A stretch of DNA of 64,000 nt from contig NZ_LZSQ01000105.1 in NCBI RefSeq assembly GCF_001665535.1, positions 1-64,000 of the forward strand, read 5' to 3'. This document shows, one piece after another, positions 29,045 to 39,677 of the stretch. The notes beneath the pieces are model-generated. The model saw only the letters and a list, made by a program, of their open reading frames with translations. It made no database searches and had not been told where the DNA came from. Positions within the stretch are counted from its first letter, which is position 1; every line of letters begins with the position of its first letter. This stretch comes from Mycobacterium sp. 852002-51961_SCH5331710 (GTDB taxonomy: Bacteria > Actinomycetota > Actinomycetes > Mycobacteriales > Mycobacteriaceae). The translations under genes were made by a program, and so were the position numbers.

Positions 29045-29689
29045 TTACGACTCGAGGTAGCGCAGAACGGCGAGGACACGACGGTTTTCGGTGTCATCGG
29101 GCGCCAGCCCCAACTTCGTGAAGATCGATGCGACGTGCTTCTCGGCGGATCCGGTGGATATGTGCAGCGAGGCCGCGATCGCCGAATTGGTCTTTCCTTC
29201 GGCCATCAACTGCAATACGTCACCTTCGCGGGGTGTGAGCTGATCCAGCGCGCTGCGACGATGCGAACGCGCGAGTATTTGCGACACGACCTCAGGGTCG
29301 AGCACAGTCCCACCGCCTCCGACGACCGAGACGGCGTCCAGGAATGCCGGCACGTCGGCGACGCGGTCCTTGAGCAGGTAGCCGAAGCCGCGGGTGTCAG
29401 AACTGATCAGGTCGGAGGCATATCGCTCTTCGACGTAGTGCGAAAGCACCAGCACCGGAGATTCGGGATTCTCGCTTCGAAGCGCGGCGGCGGCACGAAT
29501 TCCCTCATCGGTGAAGGAGGGGGGCATCCTCACGTCGACGATCACGAGATCAGGTTTGGTCTCAACGACCAGGGCTACCAGGTTCGAGGCGTCTGGCACG
29601 CCGGCGACCACCTCGTGACCGGCGTCGATGAGGATGCGTTCGATACCCGCCCGTAGCAGCGCGGAGTCCTCCGCGATCACGATGCGCAT
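29045..29689 (-). CDS. NarL/LuxR-type response regulator
   Basis: 214 residues. The receiver domain starts MRIVIAEDSALLRAGIERIL with acceptor Asp52 in VIVDVRMPP and the late Lys in GYLLKDRVAD. The C-terminal LuxR helix-turn-helix reads LTPREGDVLQLMAEGKTNSA then IAASLHISTGSAEKHVASIF. It overlaps the sensor kinase by 13 bases, so the two form a coupled pair. The regulon is unknown; a G-rich hairpin upstream of the kinase is one possible target. Confidence 0.9.
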   Translation of the reverse strand: MRIVIAEDSALLRAGIERILIDAGHEVVAGVPDASNLVALVVETKPDLVIVDVRMPPSFTDEGIRAAAALRSENPESPVLVLSHYVEERYASDLISSDTRGFGYLLKDRVADVPAFLDAVSVVGGGGTVLDPEVVSQILARSHRRSALDQLTPREGDVLQLMAEGKTNSAIAASLHISTGSAEKHVASIFTKLGLAPDDTENRRVLAVLRYLES

Positions 29690-30945
29690 GGCAGCACCGC
29701 CGTAATCGTCGTGGGTCCGCCGGCCGGACTGGAAACCGTGAACGTTCCGCGGGCGGCGCGAACCCGGTCAGCCAGCCCCCGGAGGCCGGTGGCGTGCGTG
29801 CTGTCGGTGATCTGCGCACCGCCGCGGCCGTCGTCGAATACTGAGACGTGGAGTGTGTTTTGCGCCTGGTCCAACCGCACCGTCACGACGGCACTCTTCG
29901 CCGAAGCGTGTTTGGCCACATTGGTCAATGCCTCGGTGACAACGAAGTACGCGACGGATTCGGTCTCGGCGGGGATACGCCCGGGGAGGTCGACGTCCAG
30001 AGTCGTGGAAACCCCGGTGTTCTGGGCGCGTTGCACGACCGATGAGAGCGCGGCATCCAGGCCGCGGTCCGAGAGAATGGACGGGGCGATACCCCGCACC
30101 ACGTTCCGCAGTTCGACAAGAGCGGTTTTCGCGTCCTGATGTGCCTCCGCGATCAGAGCCTTCGCGGCAGACGGGTCGGTGTCGAACTTGGTCTGAGCCA
30201 GACCGATGGTCATCGCCAACGAGACAAGGCGAGACTGAACACTATCGTGCAGGTCGCGTTCGATGCGGCTGCGCTCGGAGTGCGCCGACGACACCGCTCC
30301 CATCCTGGCGTCAGCCAGCGCGTTCAGTTCGTGTTGATACATCGCAGCCGGCGAGGGGGAGAGCAGCCAGAGGTCGATTTTGGCGTCGAGAATCGGCGCG
30401 AACACCACGACTCCCACGGAAGCGAGCAACGCTACGACGGCCAACGGCCACGCCAGGGCCGGCGGAATGAACGACAGGCCGGCGTCGCCATCGCTACGGC
30501 TCACCGCGATCGCGGCAGCAGGCGCGAGAAACGCGAAGGCCAGCAGGAACAACGCGAGACCCACCGCCAGAAGGTCGTAGACCAACCGCAGGGAATGGTG
30601 CGCGCAACCCTTCCAGAAACGGGCACTGCTGATGTCCAACCCAATTTGGTTGAACCACCCCTGAAAGCCACTATGAAGAGACATCTTTCGAGGTGGGACC
30701 GGGATTTCCATCCCAAAAACGAGTTCACTGCGCCGCCGCTCGAGCCATTCTGCACCACGAGTCAGGTAGACAAACATGAGGAGAGCGACCGCGAATCCGA
30801 CCACCGACGGCACAAGCCAAATCCCGACGATCACGATCATGACGTACAGCCACAGCCAGACCGCGGCGGCGACGGCGCCGACGACCATCGACGCACTGGG
30901 CAGGACCCCGATGCGGCGAATGGCCGGCGTGGTGGCGTCAGCCAT
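29677..30945 (-). CDS. NarL-type membrane sensor histidine kinase
   Basis: About 422 residues from ATG 30943-30945 (MADATTPAIRRIGVLPSASM); ATG 30981, 12 codons upstream, is equally open. There are two N-terminal membrane segments (about 22-65), an amphipathic middle with two further hydrophobic stretches (about 140-200: LVYDLLAVGLALFLLAFAFL, PALAWPLAVVALLASVGVVV), then a HisKA_3 dimerization helix with the acceptor His in ERSRIERDLHDSVQSRLVSL. The C-terminal ATPase has ALTNVAKHASA and VSVFDDGRGGAQ. The membrane core may sense envelope or lipid state (inference only). Confidence 0.87.
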   Translation of the reverse strand: MADATTPAIRRIGVLPSASMVVGAVAAAVWLWLYVMIVIVGIWLVPSVVGFAVALLMFVYLTRGAEWLERRRSELVFGMEIPVPPRKMSLHSGFQGWFNQIGLDISSARFWKGCAHHSLRLVYDLLAVGLALFLLAFAFLAPAAAIAVSRSDGDAGLSFIPPALAWPLAVVALLASVGVVVFAPILDAKIDLWLLSPSPAAMYQHELNALADARMGAVSSAHSERSRIERDLHDSVQSRLVSLAMTIGLAQTKFDTDPSAAKALIAEAHQDAKTALVELRNVVRGIAPSILSDRGLDAALSSVVQRAQNTGVSTTLDVDLPGRIPAETESVAYFVVTEALTNVAKHASAKSAVVTVRLDQAQNTLHVSVFDDGRGGAQITDSTHATGLRGLADRVRAARGTFTVSSPAGGPTTITAVLPCAS

Positions 30946-31789
30946 GACCGACTCAACGTCTCGACTCGTGACTGCGACCATACCTCGAACGTACGGACAC
31001 TGCGGTCGCGACAACACGGCGTTTACCGGACGAAATAGGGGGGGTTATCCCCCCTAAACCGCCCGCCGCGACCAATGCGACGTTCGGGTAGGTCCGATTC
31101 GAGTGGTCTTACGCCGAGGATGCAAGTCAAGCACCGGCCGACGAACACCGAAGCGACGGGTGCATCCAGTCAATTGCTGGGCAAGTATCTTCGACTTTCG
31201 CGTCGAGTCTTGCATGCCTCTGGTGACGGTACGACGCCGCCCTCGAACCGTCTAAGGGGACTTCGCCAGCACAGATATCCGCCGTCGATGTCTGCAGTGC
31301 TGTTGCGCCGTCCGGTGCGATCTGCAGGACTTGCGGCGCAGTTGTAGTAACTGATTAAGTTCGCTGGACGATGGCATCAGTTGACTGGGTAACAATCCTA
31401 AGGTCTTTGAGACGGAAAGGACCTTGTGTGGGCAGCTGGAACGAATACGCACCTCAGGGTCCTGACGTAGGTACCGAAAAGGTCTCGCGGGACGGCGCGA
31501 TCTTGGGATTCGACCGCGTCTGCAGTCCGGTGACGACACGCGCGAACCTTGCATTACGATCCCGTATCACGATAGGAACGGATCGCTGCGAAGGCCGACG
31601 CCGTGGTTTACTCGTCAGCACCGGGTTGCGCTCCCCGAGGTATCGCGCGTTTGCGGTGACCGCGCTCGGACTTGTCTCGGATGCTTACCGCTCGCTCGGT
31701 GCAACCGGCCGCTCGAGCTCAGAGCGCTGTTGCTACGTTCGAGCGGCCGCCACGGCGCCGGGGTTGGTAACGGATGGAGGGGATCGTCG
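30946..31789. other. Gene-free region between the kinase and mmpS
   Basis: About 840 bases with no frame that resembles a protein. It must hold the divergent promoters of the kinase unit and the lipopeptide locus. Two structures are visible: the G-rich hairpin at 31036-31056, and a weaker inverted repeat AAGGTC...GACCTT at 31400-31425 with an inner TTT/AAA. The sequence becomes less GC-rich than the core genes toward the right. Confidence 0.6.
31036..31056. promoter_or_regulatory. G-rich hairpin upstream of the kinase unit
   Basis: TAGGGGGG-GTTAT-CCCCCCTA, a perfect 8-bp stem with a 5-base loop, 91 bases upstream of the kinase start. It may be an operator for the NarL-type regulator or a transcript end; orientation cannot be decided. 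Confidence 0.4.
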
Positions 31790-32230
31790 ATTTTCAGGAT
31801 TCTGAAGCGGCTCTGGATTCCGCTACTCGTATTAGCCGTGATGGTTGCTGGGGGCTTCACCGTGTCGCGGTTGCACGGCATGTTCGGGTCCGAAGTGCGG
31901 CCCTCATATGCCGATACCGATACCGAGGTTGCTACTAAACAGAACTTCGATCCGAAGTATCTGATCTATGAGGTGTTCGGTCCGCCGGGAACGGTCGCCG
32001 ACATCAGCTATTTCGACAAAGACGCCGAACCGCAGTTCGTAAAGGGAGCCAGTCTGCCATGGTCATCCAAATTCGAGATCACCGAAGCGGCGGGCATTGG
32101 AAATCTCATGGCGCAGGCCAGCAATAGCGACAGTATCGGTTGCCGCATCATCGTGGACGGTGAAGTAAAGGCGGAGAAGGTTCGCCAGGGCGTAAGCGCG
32201 TTCACTTCCTGCATCCTGAAGGCAGCATGA
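31790..32230 (+). CDS. mmpS: MmpS-family membrane/periplasmic adaptor
   Basis: 146 residues if it starts at ATT 31790: [20 protein letters not shown], a single membrane anchor, then [15 protein letters not shown] and a beta-rich periplasmic domain ([60 protein letters not shown], with a Cys pair). This is the MmpS4/MmpS5 pattern and length (about 140). The canonical alternative, TTG 31730, adds 20 residues that do not resemble the family. GGAGGGG lies seven bases before the ATT. MmpS proteins work with MmpL lipid transporters. It overlaps the next gene by ATGA. In GPL loci the same position is held by mmpS4. Confidence 0.85.
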   Translation: MFRILKRLWIPLLVLAVMVAGGFTVSRLHGMFGSEVRPSYADTDTEVATKQNFDPKYLIYEVFGPPGTVADISYFDKDAEPQFVKGASLPWSSKFEITEAAGIGNLMAQASNSDSIGCRIIVDGEVKAEKVRQGVSAFTSCILKAA

Positions 32231-35106
32231 GCACCCACAATGTGCACGGAAAGCCGCCTCTCATAGCGCGGTGGATCCGCCGATTGGCACTGCCGATCAT
32301 CCTTGGGTGGGTGGTAATCGCAGTGATACTCAATACCGCGGTTCCCCAACTGGAGCAGGTCGAAAGAGAGCGGGCCGTATCGCAGACTCCCATTGATGCA
32401 CCGTCCATTCGGGCGCAGGAGCGTATGGGCGCGATTTTCGGGGAATCTACTTCAGACGCGTTGGCGATGATCGTCATAGAAGGTCAGGACCGGCTCGGCG
32501 ACGACGCCCATGCTTTCTATTCGGAATTGATTCGGAAACTCGAGGCTGACACAAAACACGTCAAGTTCATACGGGATTTCTGGGGGGATCCGCTTACGGC
32601 TGCAGCTGCCGAAAGTGCTGATGGTAAGGCTGCATATGTTCAATTAACGCTAAACGGCAACATCGGTCAGGCGCTGGCGAACGAATCCGTCGAAGCTGTC
32701 CGCGACATCGTCGACCGCACGCCGCCGCCCCCGGGTATCAAGGCTTTCCTCACCGGACCGGCTCCGTTTATCGCTGAGATGGGCGAATCCGGCAACGAGA
32801 CCGTCACCTTGATCACGTTGGTGAGCTTGGCGGTGATCTTGGTTATGCTGCTCATCTTCTTCCGTTCTATTACTACCGTAATCGTCTTGATGGTGACGGT
32901 CGGCGTCCAGTTGCAGGTGGCGAGAGGCTTCGTCGCATTTCTCGGAGATATCGGCGCTTTTGGACTGTCGACATTCGTCGTCAATCTATTGGTAGCTCTG
33001 TTGATCGCGGCAGGTACGGATTATGGGATCTTTTTCTTCGGCCGCTACCATGAGGCGCTTGAGGCAGGCGAGGATCAGGAAACCGCCTTCTACTCCACGT
33101 TCAGCGGTACTGCGAAGGTGGTGTTGGGTTCCGGTCTGACTATTGCCGGCGCACTTCTCTGCCTGAGTTTCACACGATTGCCGTCGTTCAAAGTCCTTGG
33201 TATTCCCTCCGCCGTCGGCGTGGTCACTGCAGTCGCGGTGGCCCTCACGCTTGTTCCGGCCATCATCGCGCTCGGAGGGCGCTTCAAGTGGTTCGAGCCC
33301 AAGCGCAAGATCAAGGTTCGTCACTGGCGGCGGGTGGGCACGGCGATCGTGCGGTGGCCGGCGCCCATCCTTGCCGCGTCATGCGCAGTTGCGATGATTG
33401 GCTTGCTGGCATTGCCCGGATATCAACCCAGCTACAACGATCAGGAGTCGCTTCCCAAAGATATTCCTGCGGCTCTCGGGTTACAGGCCGCAGAGCGACA
33501 TTTCCCCGTATCGCAAATGTCCGCCCCCGATGTCTTACTTGTCGAGTCCGATCATGATATGCGGAACCCAACAGACTTCCTGATCCTGAACAAATTGGAG
33601 AAAGGCGTCCTGTCCGTTCCGGGCGTTTCTATGGTGCAGGGTCCAACGCGGCCGGCGGGATCCCCGCTTCAACACACGTCGATTCCATACATGATCAGTA
33701 TGGGCCAAGCCAGTCAAATGCAGATGCTGCCTTTCCAACGAGCGCGCATGGACGACATGCTGGTTCAGGCTGAGGACATGACCAAGACGATCGCGCTCAT
33801 GAACCGCATGTATGGCTTGATGCAAGAGCTAGCGTCGACAACGCACCGCATGGTCGAGAAAACTCACGAGCTCGAGGAGACCACGTACGAGTTGCGCGAC
33901 CAGATATCGAATTTCGACGATTTCTTCCGACCAATTCGGAACTATTTTTACTGGGAGCCACACTGCTTCAACATTCCTATCTGCTGGTCCTTGCGATCCA
34001 TATTCGACGCGCTCGACGGGATCGATAGCATTAGCGCGCAGATGGACGATCTCATGAAGGATCTCGACGCCCTAGACGCGTTGCTTCCGCAAATGATCGC
34101 CCAGTTTCCGCCGATGATTCAGACGATGGAAAGCACGCGGACAATGATGCTGACAATGCACAGCACCATGGCCGGGATGATCGGTCAGATGGATGAAAAC
34201 TCCAGCAACGCCACCGCAATGGGCAAAGCGTTCGATGCCGCACAGAACGACGATTCGTTTTATATTCCCGAGGAGATCTTCAAAAACAAAGACTTCAAGC
34301 GGGTAATGGATGTCTTCCTGTCACCGGACGGCAAGGCGGCCCGCCTTCTCATTTCACAACGAGGCGAACCCGCCTCCCCGGAGACGATGGCGCTCGTCGA
34401 ACCCATCCATACCGCGGCCGAGGAAGCGCTAAAAGGAACTCCTCTGGAAAATGCCAGGGTGTCCCTCACCGGCAGTTCAGCGATGACGAAGGACATCATC
34501 GACGGTTCCACCTACGACCTGTTGATTGCGGCGATCTCAGCGCTCTGCCTCATATTCACGATCATGCTGATCATGACCCGAAGCTTGTTCGCCGCCCTAG
34601 TCATCGTCGGCACGGTGGCACTTTCATTGGGCGCGGCATTCGGACTTTCGGTGCTCGTTTGGCAACACATCCTCGGTATCCAAATCCATTGGGCTGTTCT
34701 CGTCATGGCTGTCATCTGCCTCCTGGCGGTGGGCTCTGACTACAACCTGCTCTTGGTATCCCGGATGAAAGAGGAGGTGGGTGCCGGGATCAACACCGGC
34801 ATCATCCGGGCGATGGCTGGAACCGGACGAGTGGTGACGGCCGCTGGTCTCGTGTTCAGTTTCACGATGCTCTCAATGGTGGTCAGTGACCTTCGAACCG
34901 TCGGTCAATTGGGCTCGACGATCGGGCTCGGCCTGTTGTTCGACACATTGGTGGTGCGTGCTTTCATGACGCCTTCGATCGCCGCCCTCCTGGGCCGGTG
35001 GTTCTGGTGGCCGCAACGAGTGCGTCCCCGTCCAGCCAGCTCGATGTTGAGGCCGACAGGACCCCGTCCGCTGGTTCGCTCCCTCTTGCTGAACCCAGAG
35101 CGGTAA
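32227..35106 (+). CDS. mmpL: MmpL-family RND lipid transporter (first copy)
   Basis: 959 residues. One membrane segment near the start (about 19-38), a first periplasmic domain, five segments (about 195-365), a large second periplasmic part, then five final segments (about 760-925). The proton-relay Asp-Tyr pairs are present: GTDYG in TM4 (Asp265/Tyr266) and GSDYN in TM10 (Asp838/Tyr839). The second periplasmic domain is Met- and Leu-rich and helical (about 500-690), with the paired-Cys motif [17 protein letters not shown] between two helices, as in MmpL4/MmpL5 coiled-coil hairpins. Overlap with mmpS and position beside NRPS genes point to lipopeptide export across the inner membrane. Confidence 0.92.
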   Translation: MSTHNVHGKPPLIARWIRRLALPIILGWVVIAVILNTAVPQLEQVERERAVSQTPIDAPSIRAQERMGAIFGESTSDALAMIVIEGQDRLGDDAHAFYSELIRKLEADTKHVKFIRDFWGDPLTAAAAESADGKAAYVQLTLNGNIGQALANESVEAVRDIVDRTPPPPGIKAFLTGPAPFIAEMGESGNETVTLITLVSLAVILVMLLIFFRSITTVIVLMVTVGVQLQVARGFVAFLGDIGAFGLSTFVVNLLVALLIAAGTDYGIFFFGRYHEALEAGEDQETAFYSTFSGTAKVVLGSGLTIAGALLCLSFTRLPSFKVLGIPSAVGVVTAVAVALTLVPAIIALGGRFKWFEPKRKIKVRHWRRVGTAIVRWPAPILAASCAVAMIGLLALPGYQPSYNDQESLPKDIPAALGLQAAERHFPVSQMSAPDVLLVESDHDMRNPTDFLILNKLEKGVLSVPGVSMVQGPTRPAGSPLQHTSIPYMISMGQASQMQMLPFQRARMDDMLVQAEDMTKTIALMNRMYGLMQELASTTHRMVEKTHELEETTYELRDQISNFDDFFRPIRNYFYWEPHCFNIPICWSLRSIFDALDGIDSISAQMDDLMKDLDALDALLPQMIAQFPPMIQTMESTRTMMLTMHSTMAGMIGQMDENSSNATAMGKAFDAAQNDDSFYIPEEIFKNKDFKRVMDVFLSPDGKAARLLISQRGEPASPETMALVEPIHTAAEEALKGTPLENARVSLTGSSAMTKDIIDGSTYDLLIAAISALCLIFTIMLIMTRSLFAALVIVGTVALSLGAAFGLSVLVWQHILGIQIHWAVLVMAVICLLAVGSDYNLLLVSRMKEEVGAGINTGIIRAMAGTGRVVTAAGLVFSFTMLSMVVSDLRTVGQLGSTIGLGLLFDTLVVRAFMTPSIAALLGRWFWWPQRVRPRPASSMLRPTGPRPLVRSLLLNPER

Positions 35107-35202
35107 TTCCGTGAAAGACCTTGTCTTGCAGAGCAACTGCGTCCGCATCCGACTTCGCAGCAGTATGGGTGGTCGATTTCATTCGGGCCTGCTGAAGGCG
35201 CT

Positions 35203-38100
35203 ATGAGTGACCACCGACTAAACAGCCGCCCGGGCTTCATTGCGCGGGCAGTTTATCGGCTGTCGATGTTCATCGTCATCGGTTGGGTGGCGGTCGCCGC
35301 TGTGACCTTCTTCGCGCTTCCCTCACTCGAACAGGTGGGCAGAGAGCAGTCGGTCTCGCAGGTGCCTGAGGACGCGCCGTCGTTACAGTCGATGAAGCGC
35401 ATGGGACAGGTCTTCCAAGAATCGGATTCCGACAGTTTCGCGATGATCGTCCTGGAGGGGGAGCAACCGCTCGGCCTCGACGCACACACTTACTACGACG
35501 AGTTGGTCCGTCAGCTGAAAGCTGACACCGACCACGTCCACCATGTACAGGATTTCTGGGGGGATCCGCTGACCGCCCCCGGCGCGGAAAGCGCCGACGG
35601 CAAAGCCGCGTATGTCCAAGTGAACCTGGTAGGTGACCAGGGAGAGGCGAAAGCGAATAGGTCCGTCGAGGCGGTCCGCGACATCGTTGAACGAACGCCC
35701 CCGCCGCCGGGAGTGACCGCCTACGTGACAGGTCCGGCGCCGTTAGTCACCGATATGAACAGCGCCGGTGACGACTCCATCCTGAAGATCACTATTGTCA
35801 CCGTCGCGGTGATCTTGATCATGTTGCTGTTCGTCTACCGCTCGATCATCACTGTGCTCGGCGTAGCGATAATGGTGGGGGTTCAGGTTCAGGTAGCCCG
35901 GGGCTTCGTGGCGTACCTCGGTGATCACCAGGTTTTTGAACTCTCGATTTTTGCTGTCAACCTGCTGGTATCGCTGGGTATAGCCGCGGGCACGGATTAC
36001 GCGATCTTCTTCTTCGGTCGTTACCACGAGGCGCGTCAGGCCGGTGAAGACCCGGAAACTGCGTTCCACACCACGTTCCGTAGCGTCGCGAAGGTTGTCA
36101 TGGCTTCCGGCGCGACAATCGCCGCTGCGATCTTCTGCCTCAGCTTTGCCAGGCTTCCCTACTTCCAGACCATTGGTGTCCCGGGGGCGCTGGGCATGAT
36201 GGTCGTGGTGGCCGTCGCCGTCACGCTCATCCCGGCGAGTATCGCCGTGGGAAGCCGGCTCGGCTTGTTTGAACCCAAGCGGATGGTTGCGGTCCGTCGA
36301 TGGCGGCGGCTGGGGACCGCGATCGTCCGGTGGCCCGCCCCCATCCTCGCTGGGGCGAGCGTGGTCGCGCTCGTCGGCTTGCTGGCCCTCCCAGCCTACG
36401 AATCCAGCTACAACGACCGGGCGTACATGCCGCAGGACATTCCGGCCAATGTCGGGTTCACGGCGGCCGAACGACATTTCCCCCAGGCACGCGTGATGCC
36501 GGACATCCTCTGGATCGAGGCCGATCACGATATGCGCAATCCATCAGATTTTCTGATTCTGCACAAATTGGCCAAAAAGGTGTTCGCTGTTCCGGGCATT
36601 TCTAGGGTTCAGGGTATAACGCGTCCGGAGGGGACGCCTCTTGAACGGACTTCTATCCCTTTCATGATCAGCCTACAATCCGCCGGCATGGTGCAGATGT
36701 TACCCTTCCTGCAAAGAACGACGGATCTCATGTTGAAGCAGGCCGACGCCATCGGTGATATGCAAGCGCAGATGCAAAGCATGTACGAGTTGATGAAAAA
36801 AACCAACGCGATAACTCACAGTATGACCGGTAAGATGCACGGCTTACAGGACAGCGTGAATGGCGTACGCGATAGGCTCGCTGATTTCGATGACTTCTTC
36901 AGGCCGATCCGCAATTACTTCTATTGGGAGCCGCATTGCTTCAATATCCCCCTTTGCCTATCGATTAGATCAATATTCGAGACAATGGACGGCACCGACA
37001 AGATCACCGCTCAGCTGTCCATTCTTGTCGAACTCGTCGATAAGCTAGACGAGCTCATGCCGCAGATGATCGCCGATTTCCCGCAGATGATCGCGACAAT
37101 CGCACGGATGCGAACCTCGATACTCACTATGCAAAGCACTATGTCGGGGATGATCGAACAGATGGAGGAGGGGTCGGCGAACGCCACCGCCATAGGTAGG
37201 GTGTTCGACGCCGCCCACAACGACGACTCTTTCTATCTCCCGCCCGAAGTTTTCGAGAATGAAGACTTCAAGCGGGCAATGAGTTTGTTCTTTTCGCCAG
37301 ACGGTAAAGCGATGCGGTTGATCATCTCGCACAGAGATGATCCGGGGTCACCGCAATCCCTGGCGCGGGTAGACGCGATAAAGACTGCAGCCGAAGAAGC
37401 GCTCAAGGTCGGCCCGCTGGAGCATGCGAAGATACATGTCGCGGGCACCGCCGCAACGTACAAAGACATGCGAGACGGCTCGACATACGACCTCCTGATC
37501 GCGGGCGTTGCGGCTCTCTGCCTTGTCTTCATCATCATGTTGATCATTACGCGGAGTTTCATCGCCGCCTTGGTCATCGTCGGCACGGTGGCATTGTCTT
37601 TGGGTGCGGCATTCGGTCTTTCAGTACTCGTTTGGCAGCATATTTTGGGCATTCATCTGCACTGGCTAGTGCTTGCGATGTCTGTGATCATCCTTTTGGG
37701 TGTTGGGTCTGACTACAATCTGCTGCTGGTATCCCGAATGAAAGAGGAGTTGGGCGCCGGCTTGAATACGGGCATCATTCGGGCGATGGGCGGAACCGGC
37801 AAGGTAGTAACGGCCGCGGGATTAGTGTTCGCGTTCACCATGTTGTCCATGGTGGTCAGCGATCTGCGGATCATCGGTCAAGTCGGTTCGACGATCGGCT
37901 TGGGTTTGTTGTTCGACACGCTGGTAGTTCGTGCTTTCCTGACCCCTTCCATCGCGGCACTGCTGGGACGTTGGTTCTGGTGGCCGCAGATAGTGCGTCC
38001 CCGCCCCGCCAGCGGATTACTCCGTTCGTCGGGCCCTCGGCCGCTGGTGAGGTCCACGCTGCTCGGAGAAGACCCGCAATCTCCGACATCGTCTCGCTGA
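35203..38100 (+). CDS. mmpL: MmpL-family RND lipid transporter (second copy)
   Basis: 965 residues, a close paralog of the preceding gene along its whole length, with the proton-relay residues at the same positions (Asp265/Tyr266 in GTDYA; Asp837/Tyr838 in GSDYN) and the same [17 protein letters not shown]ys pair between helices. It starts at ATG 35203, 96 bases after the first copy, with no clear terminator between. GPL loci also carry two adjacent mmpL4 genes (mmpL4a, mmpL4b), both needed for export there. A small hairpin (GGAGTTC...GAACTCC, 38119-38144) follows the stop and may reduce read-through. Confidence 0.92.
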   Translation: MSDHRLNSRPGFIARAVYRLSMFIVIGWVAVAAVTFFALPSLEQVGREQSVSQVPEDAPSLQSMKRMGQVFQESDSDSFAMIVLEGEQPLGLDAHTYYDELVRQLKADTDHVHHVQDFWGDPLTAPGAESADGKAAYVQVNLVGDQGEAKANRSVEAVRDIVERTPPPPGVTAYVTGPAPLVTDMNSAGDDSILKITIVTVAVILIMLLFVYRSIITVLGVAIMVGVQVQVARGFVAYLGDHQVFELSIFAVNLLVSLGIAAGTDYAIFFFGRYHEARQAGEDPETAFHTTFRSVAKVVMASGATIAAAIFCLSFARLPYFQTIGVPGALGMMVVVAVAVTLIPASIAVGSRLGLFEPKRMVAVRRWRRLGTAIVRWPAPILAGASVVALVGLLALPAYESSYNDRAYMPQDIPANVGFTAAERHFPQARVMPDILWIEADHDMRNPSDFLILHKLAKKVFAVPGISRVQGITRPEGTPLERTSIPFMISLQSAGMVQMLPFLQRTTDLMLKQADAIGDMQAQMQSMYELMKKTNAITHSMTGKMHGLQDSVNGVRDRLADFDDFFRPIRNYFYWEPHCFNIPLCLSIRSIFETMDGTDKITAQLSILVELVDKLDELMPQMIADFPQMIATIARMRTSILTMQSTMSGMIEQMEEGSANATAIGRVFDAAHNDDSFYLPPEVFENEDFKRAMSLFFSPDGKAMRLIISHRDDPGSPQSLARVDAIKTAAEEALKVGPLEHAKIHVAGTAATYKDMRDGSTYDLLIAGVAALCLVFIIMLIITRSFIAALVIVGTVALSLGAAFGLSVLVWQHILGIHLHWLVLAMSVIILLGVGSDYNLLLVSRMKEELGAGLNTGIIRAMGGTGKVVTAAGLVFAFTMLSMVVSDLRIIGQVGSTIGLGLLFDTLVVRAFLTPSIAALLGRWFWWPQIVRPRPASGLLRSSGPRPLVRSTLLGEDPQSPTSSR

Positions 38101-38245
38101 TGCGTCGGGCCGGTAGTCGGAGTTCACGCGTTCGAGCGAACTCCTCTTCACCACCCCCACCGGGCGTGACCCTTCAGTGGCCTCCTTTATCTTTAAGAGG
38201 ATCAAGTTGTCGGCGCAGCATGTCGACGAGACGGCGAGGAGTGGT

Positions 38246-38470
38246 ATGAGCATCAATCCGTTCGATGACGACAATGGAACCTTCGTCGTTCTAGTCAACG
38301 ATGAGGAGCAACACAGCCTTTGGCCGACCTTCGCCGATATTCCAGACGGTTGGCGGGTGGTGTACGGCGAAGCAGACCGTGCTGCCTGTCTCGACTACAT
38401 CGAACAGAACTGGCCTGACATCCGGCCGAAGAGCTTGCGCGACAGGTTGGCAAAAGATCGCGGGCAGTAG
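38246..38470 (+). CDS. mbtH: MbtH-like protein, copy 1
   Basis: 74 residues; small chaperone that binds NRPS adenylation domains and is often needed for their activity or solubility. The chain is a complete Mbt[41 protein letters not shown] and [20 protein letters not shown]. The three conserved Trp (SLWP, DGW, NWPDIRP) and the S-L-R-D end are present. ATG 38246 has GAGGAG nine bases upstream. It differs from copy 2 in only three residues within the shared length. Confidence 0.95.
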   Translation: MSINPFDDDNGTFVVLVNDEEQHSLWPTFADIPDGWRVVYGEADRAACLDYIEQNWPDIRPKSLRDRLAKDRGQ

Positions 38471-39402
38471 AAAGAACTCGGCGGCGGAAACGTCGTCGCC
38501 AGATTCCATCGTCCAACCCGGACTTTCGAGTCCCGCTCGTTTCGACCTCGGGTTTTCTGCGCTCGGGCTTTGATGAGCGATAGAAGAGGGCCGTTATCCG
38601 TCGTGCCTTCCTCCGGAAGAAAGCTGCCGCGCGGGCGGCAGCCAAGCAACCGGCCACACCGCGAGATCGTGGCGTATTTCGGGTAAGTGTGGGCAACGGC
38701 CCCGCCGCAACACCGGTGGGCGAAGTGGGAAGATAACTGTCTGACCGTGGCCGACGTCGTCAGAAACTATGGGCTCCTGCGCTGAATCGCGATCAAGGTC
38801 CACTGCGCTCAATCTTTCCCGCCGAACCCAAGCCGACGTCGCGGCCATCTTGGCTGAACCGGGGCCCGAGTAAGTGTCTGACTCCGTCAGCGCCTACCAT
38901 TCAAGTTTGCTCTTTGCAGCCTTTACCAGCTCACAGCAACCCCTAAAGGCGACCGCGTTCAGGGATCCTCGAAGCGGAACATTGCCGTCGTCACCGGATG
39001 ATCATTACGGATGACCGCGGTATGGCGACGTGTAGGGAGCCAGATTCCTATCGTTTCGTCTGAAATTTACGGCTGATGCCAACCTTTGCTGACTGACGGA
39101 CCGCCGCTCTCCTTAGGTTCGCTCACGGCTGGCAAGGGTCGGAGTCGGCATTGCCCAGGTGGATTTCCGTCGGATATGAGCATGCGTTCCAGGACAAGAT
39201 CAAATCCTATTGCAGCAGGTCAACCGGCCTGCTTCACTACAGGCCGGTCCCGGCTGCGCGGCTATTTGCTACACCGTCAATTTATTAAATTCAGAAGTTC
39301 GCTGAGAAACTTCGAAAACCCCACCCGTAACTGGCCGCCTCATCTATCGTTGGGAGAAACGGGCTATTGACGCACCAGTTCGATCTGACGGTGGAGAGTG
39401 GG
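38471..39402. other. 932-bp spacer between the two mbtH copies
   Basis: No gene is supported here. The first ~45 bases after mbtH copy 1 (CTCGGCGGCGGAAACGTCGTCG) resemble the bases after copy 2 (CTCGGGAGCGGGAACTTCGTCG), so the duplication included downstream sequence. The middle looks random in all frames, lower in GC than core genes, with no transposase remnant that I can name. A 9-bp hairpin lies near the right end. Confidence 0.55.
39223..39248. terminator. Hairpin upstream of mbtH copy 2
   Basis: Perfect 9-bp stem ACCGGCCTG / CAGGCCGGT with an 8-base loop, 155 bases before mbtH copy 2. It could end read-through from copy 1, making copy 2 plus the NRPS genes a separately started unit, or act as an attenuator. 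No U-run. Confidence 0.45.
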
Positions 39403-39633
39403 ATGAGCATCAATCCTTTCGACGACGATAATGGAACATTCGTCGTTCTAGTTAACGACGAGGAGCAGCACAGCCTGTGGCCCACGTTTGCCGAGATCCC
39501 AGACGGTTGGCGGGTGGTTTATGGCGAAGCGGAGCGCGCGGCGTGCCTCGACTACATCGAGCAGAACTGGCCTGACATACGGCCAAAGAGTCTGCGCGAC
39601 AGGCTGGCGAGAGACCGCGCTCATTCGAATTAG
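39403..39633 (+). CDS. mbtH: MbtH-like protein, copy 2
   Basis: 76 residues, [20 protein letters not shown] ... [20 protein letters not shown] ... [12 protein letters not shown]. Over the 72 shared positions it differs from copy 1 only by two Asp-to-Glu changes and one Lys-to-Arg, plus a different tail. By hand count about 27 codons differ silently, so both copies have been kept under strong protein-level selection. It stops 44 bases before the NRPS start and is probably co-translated with it. The conserved Trp residues are intact. Confidence 0.95.
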   Translation: MSINPFDDDNGTFVVLVNDEEQHSLWPTFAEIPDGWRVVYGEAERAACLDYIEQNWPDIRPKSLRDRLARDRAHSN

Positions 39634-39677
39634 CTCGGGAGCGGGAACTTCGTCGAGCGGTCTCTTGGGGGTCCATT

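Noticed and set aside
31371..31805. Plus-strand 144-residue frame before mmpS
   Set aside because: Composition and codon use look random, there is no conserved segment, and it overlaps the mmpS start region in another frame.
38471..39402. Insertion-sequence remnant between mbtH copies
   Set aside because: No terminal inverted repeats, target duplication or transposase pieces could be seen; only similarity right after each mbtH copy is clear.
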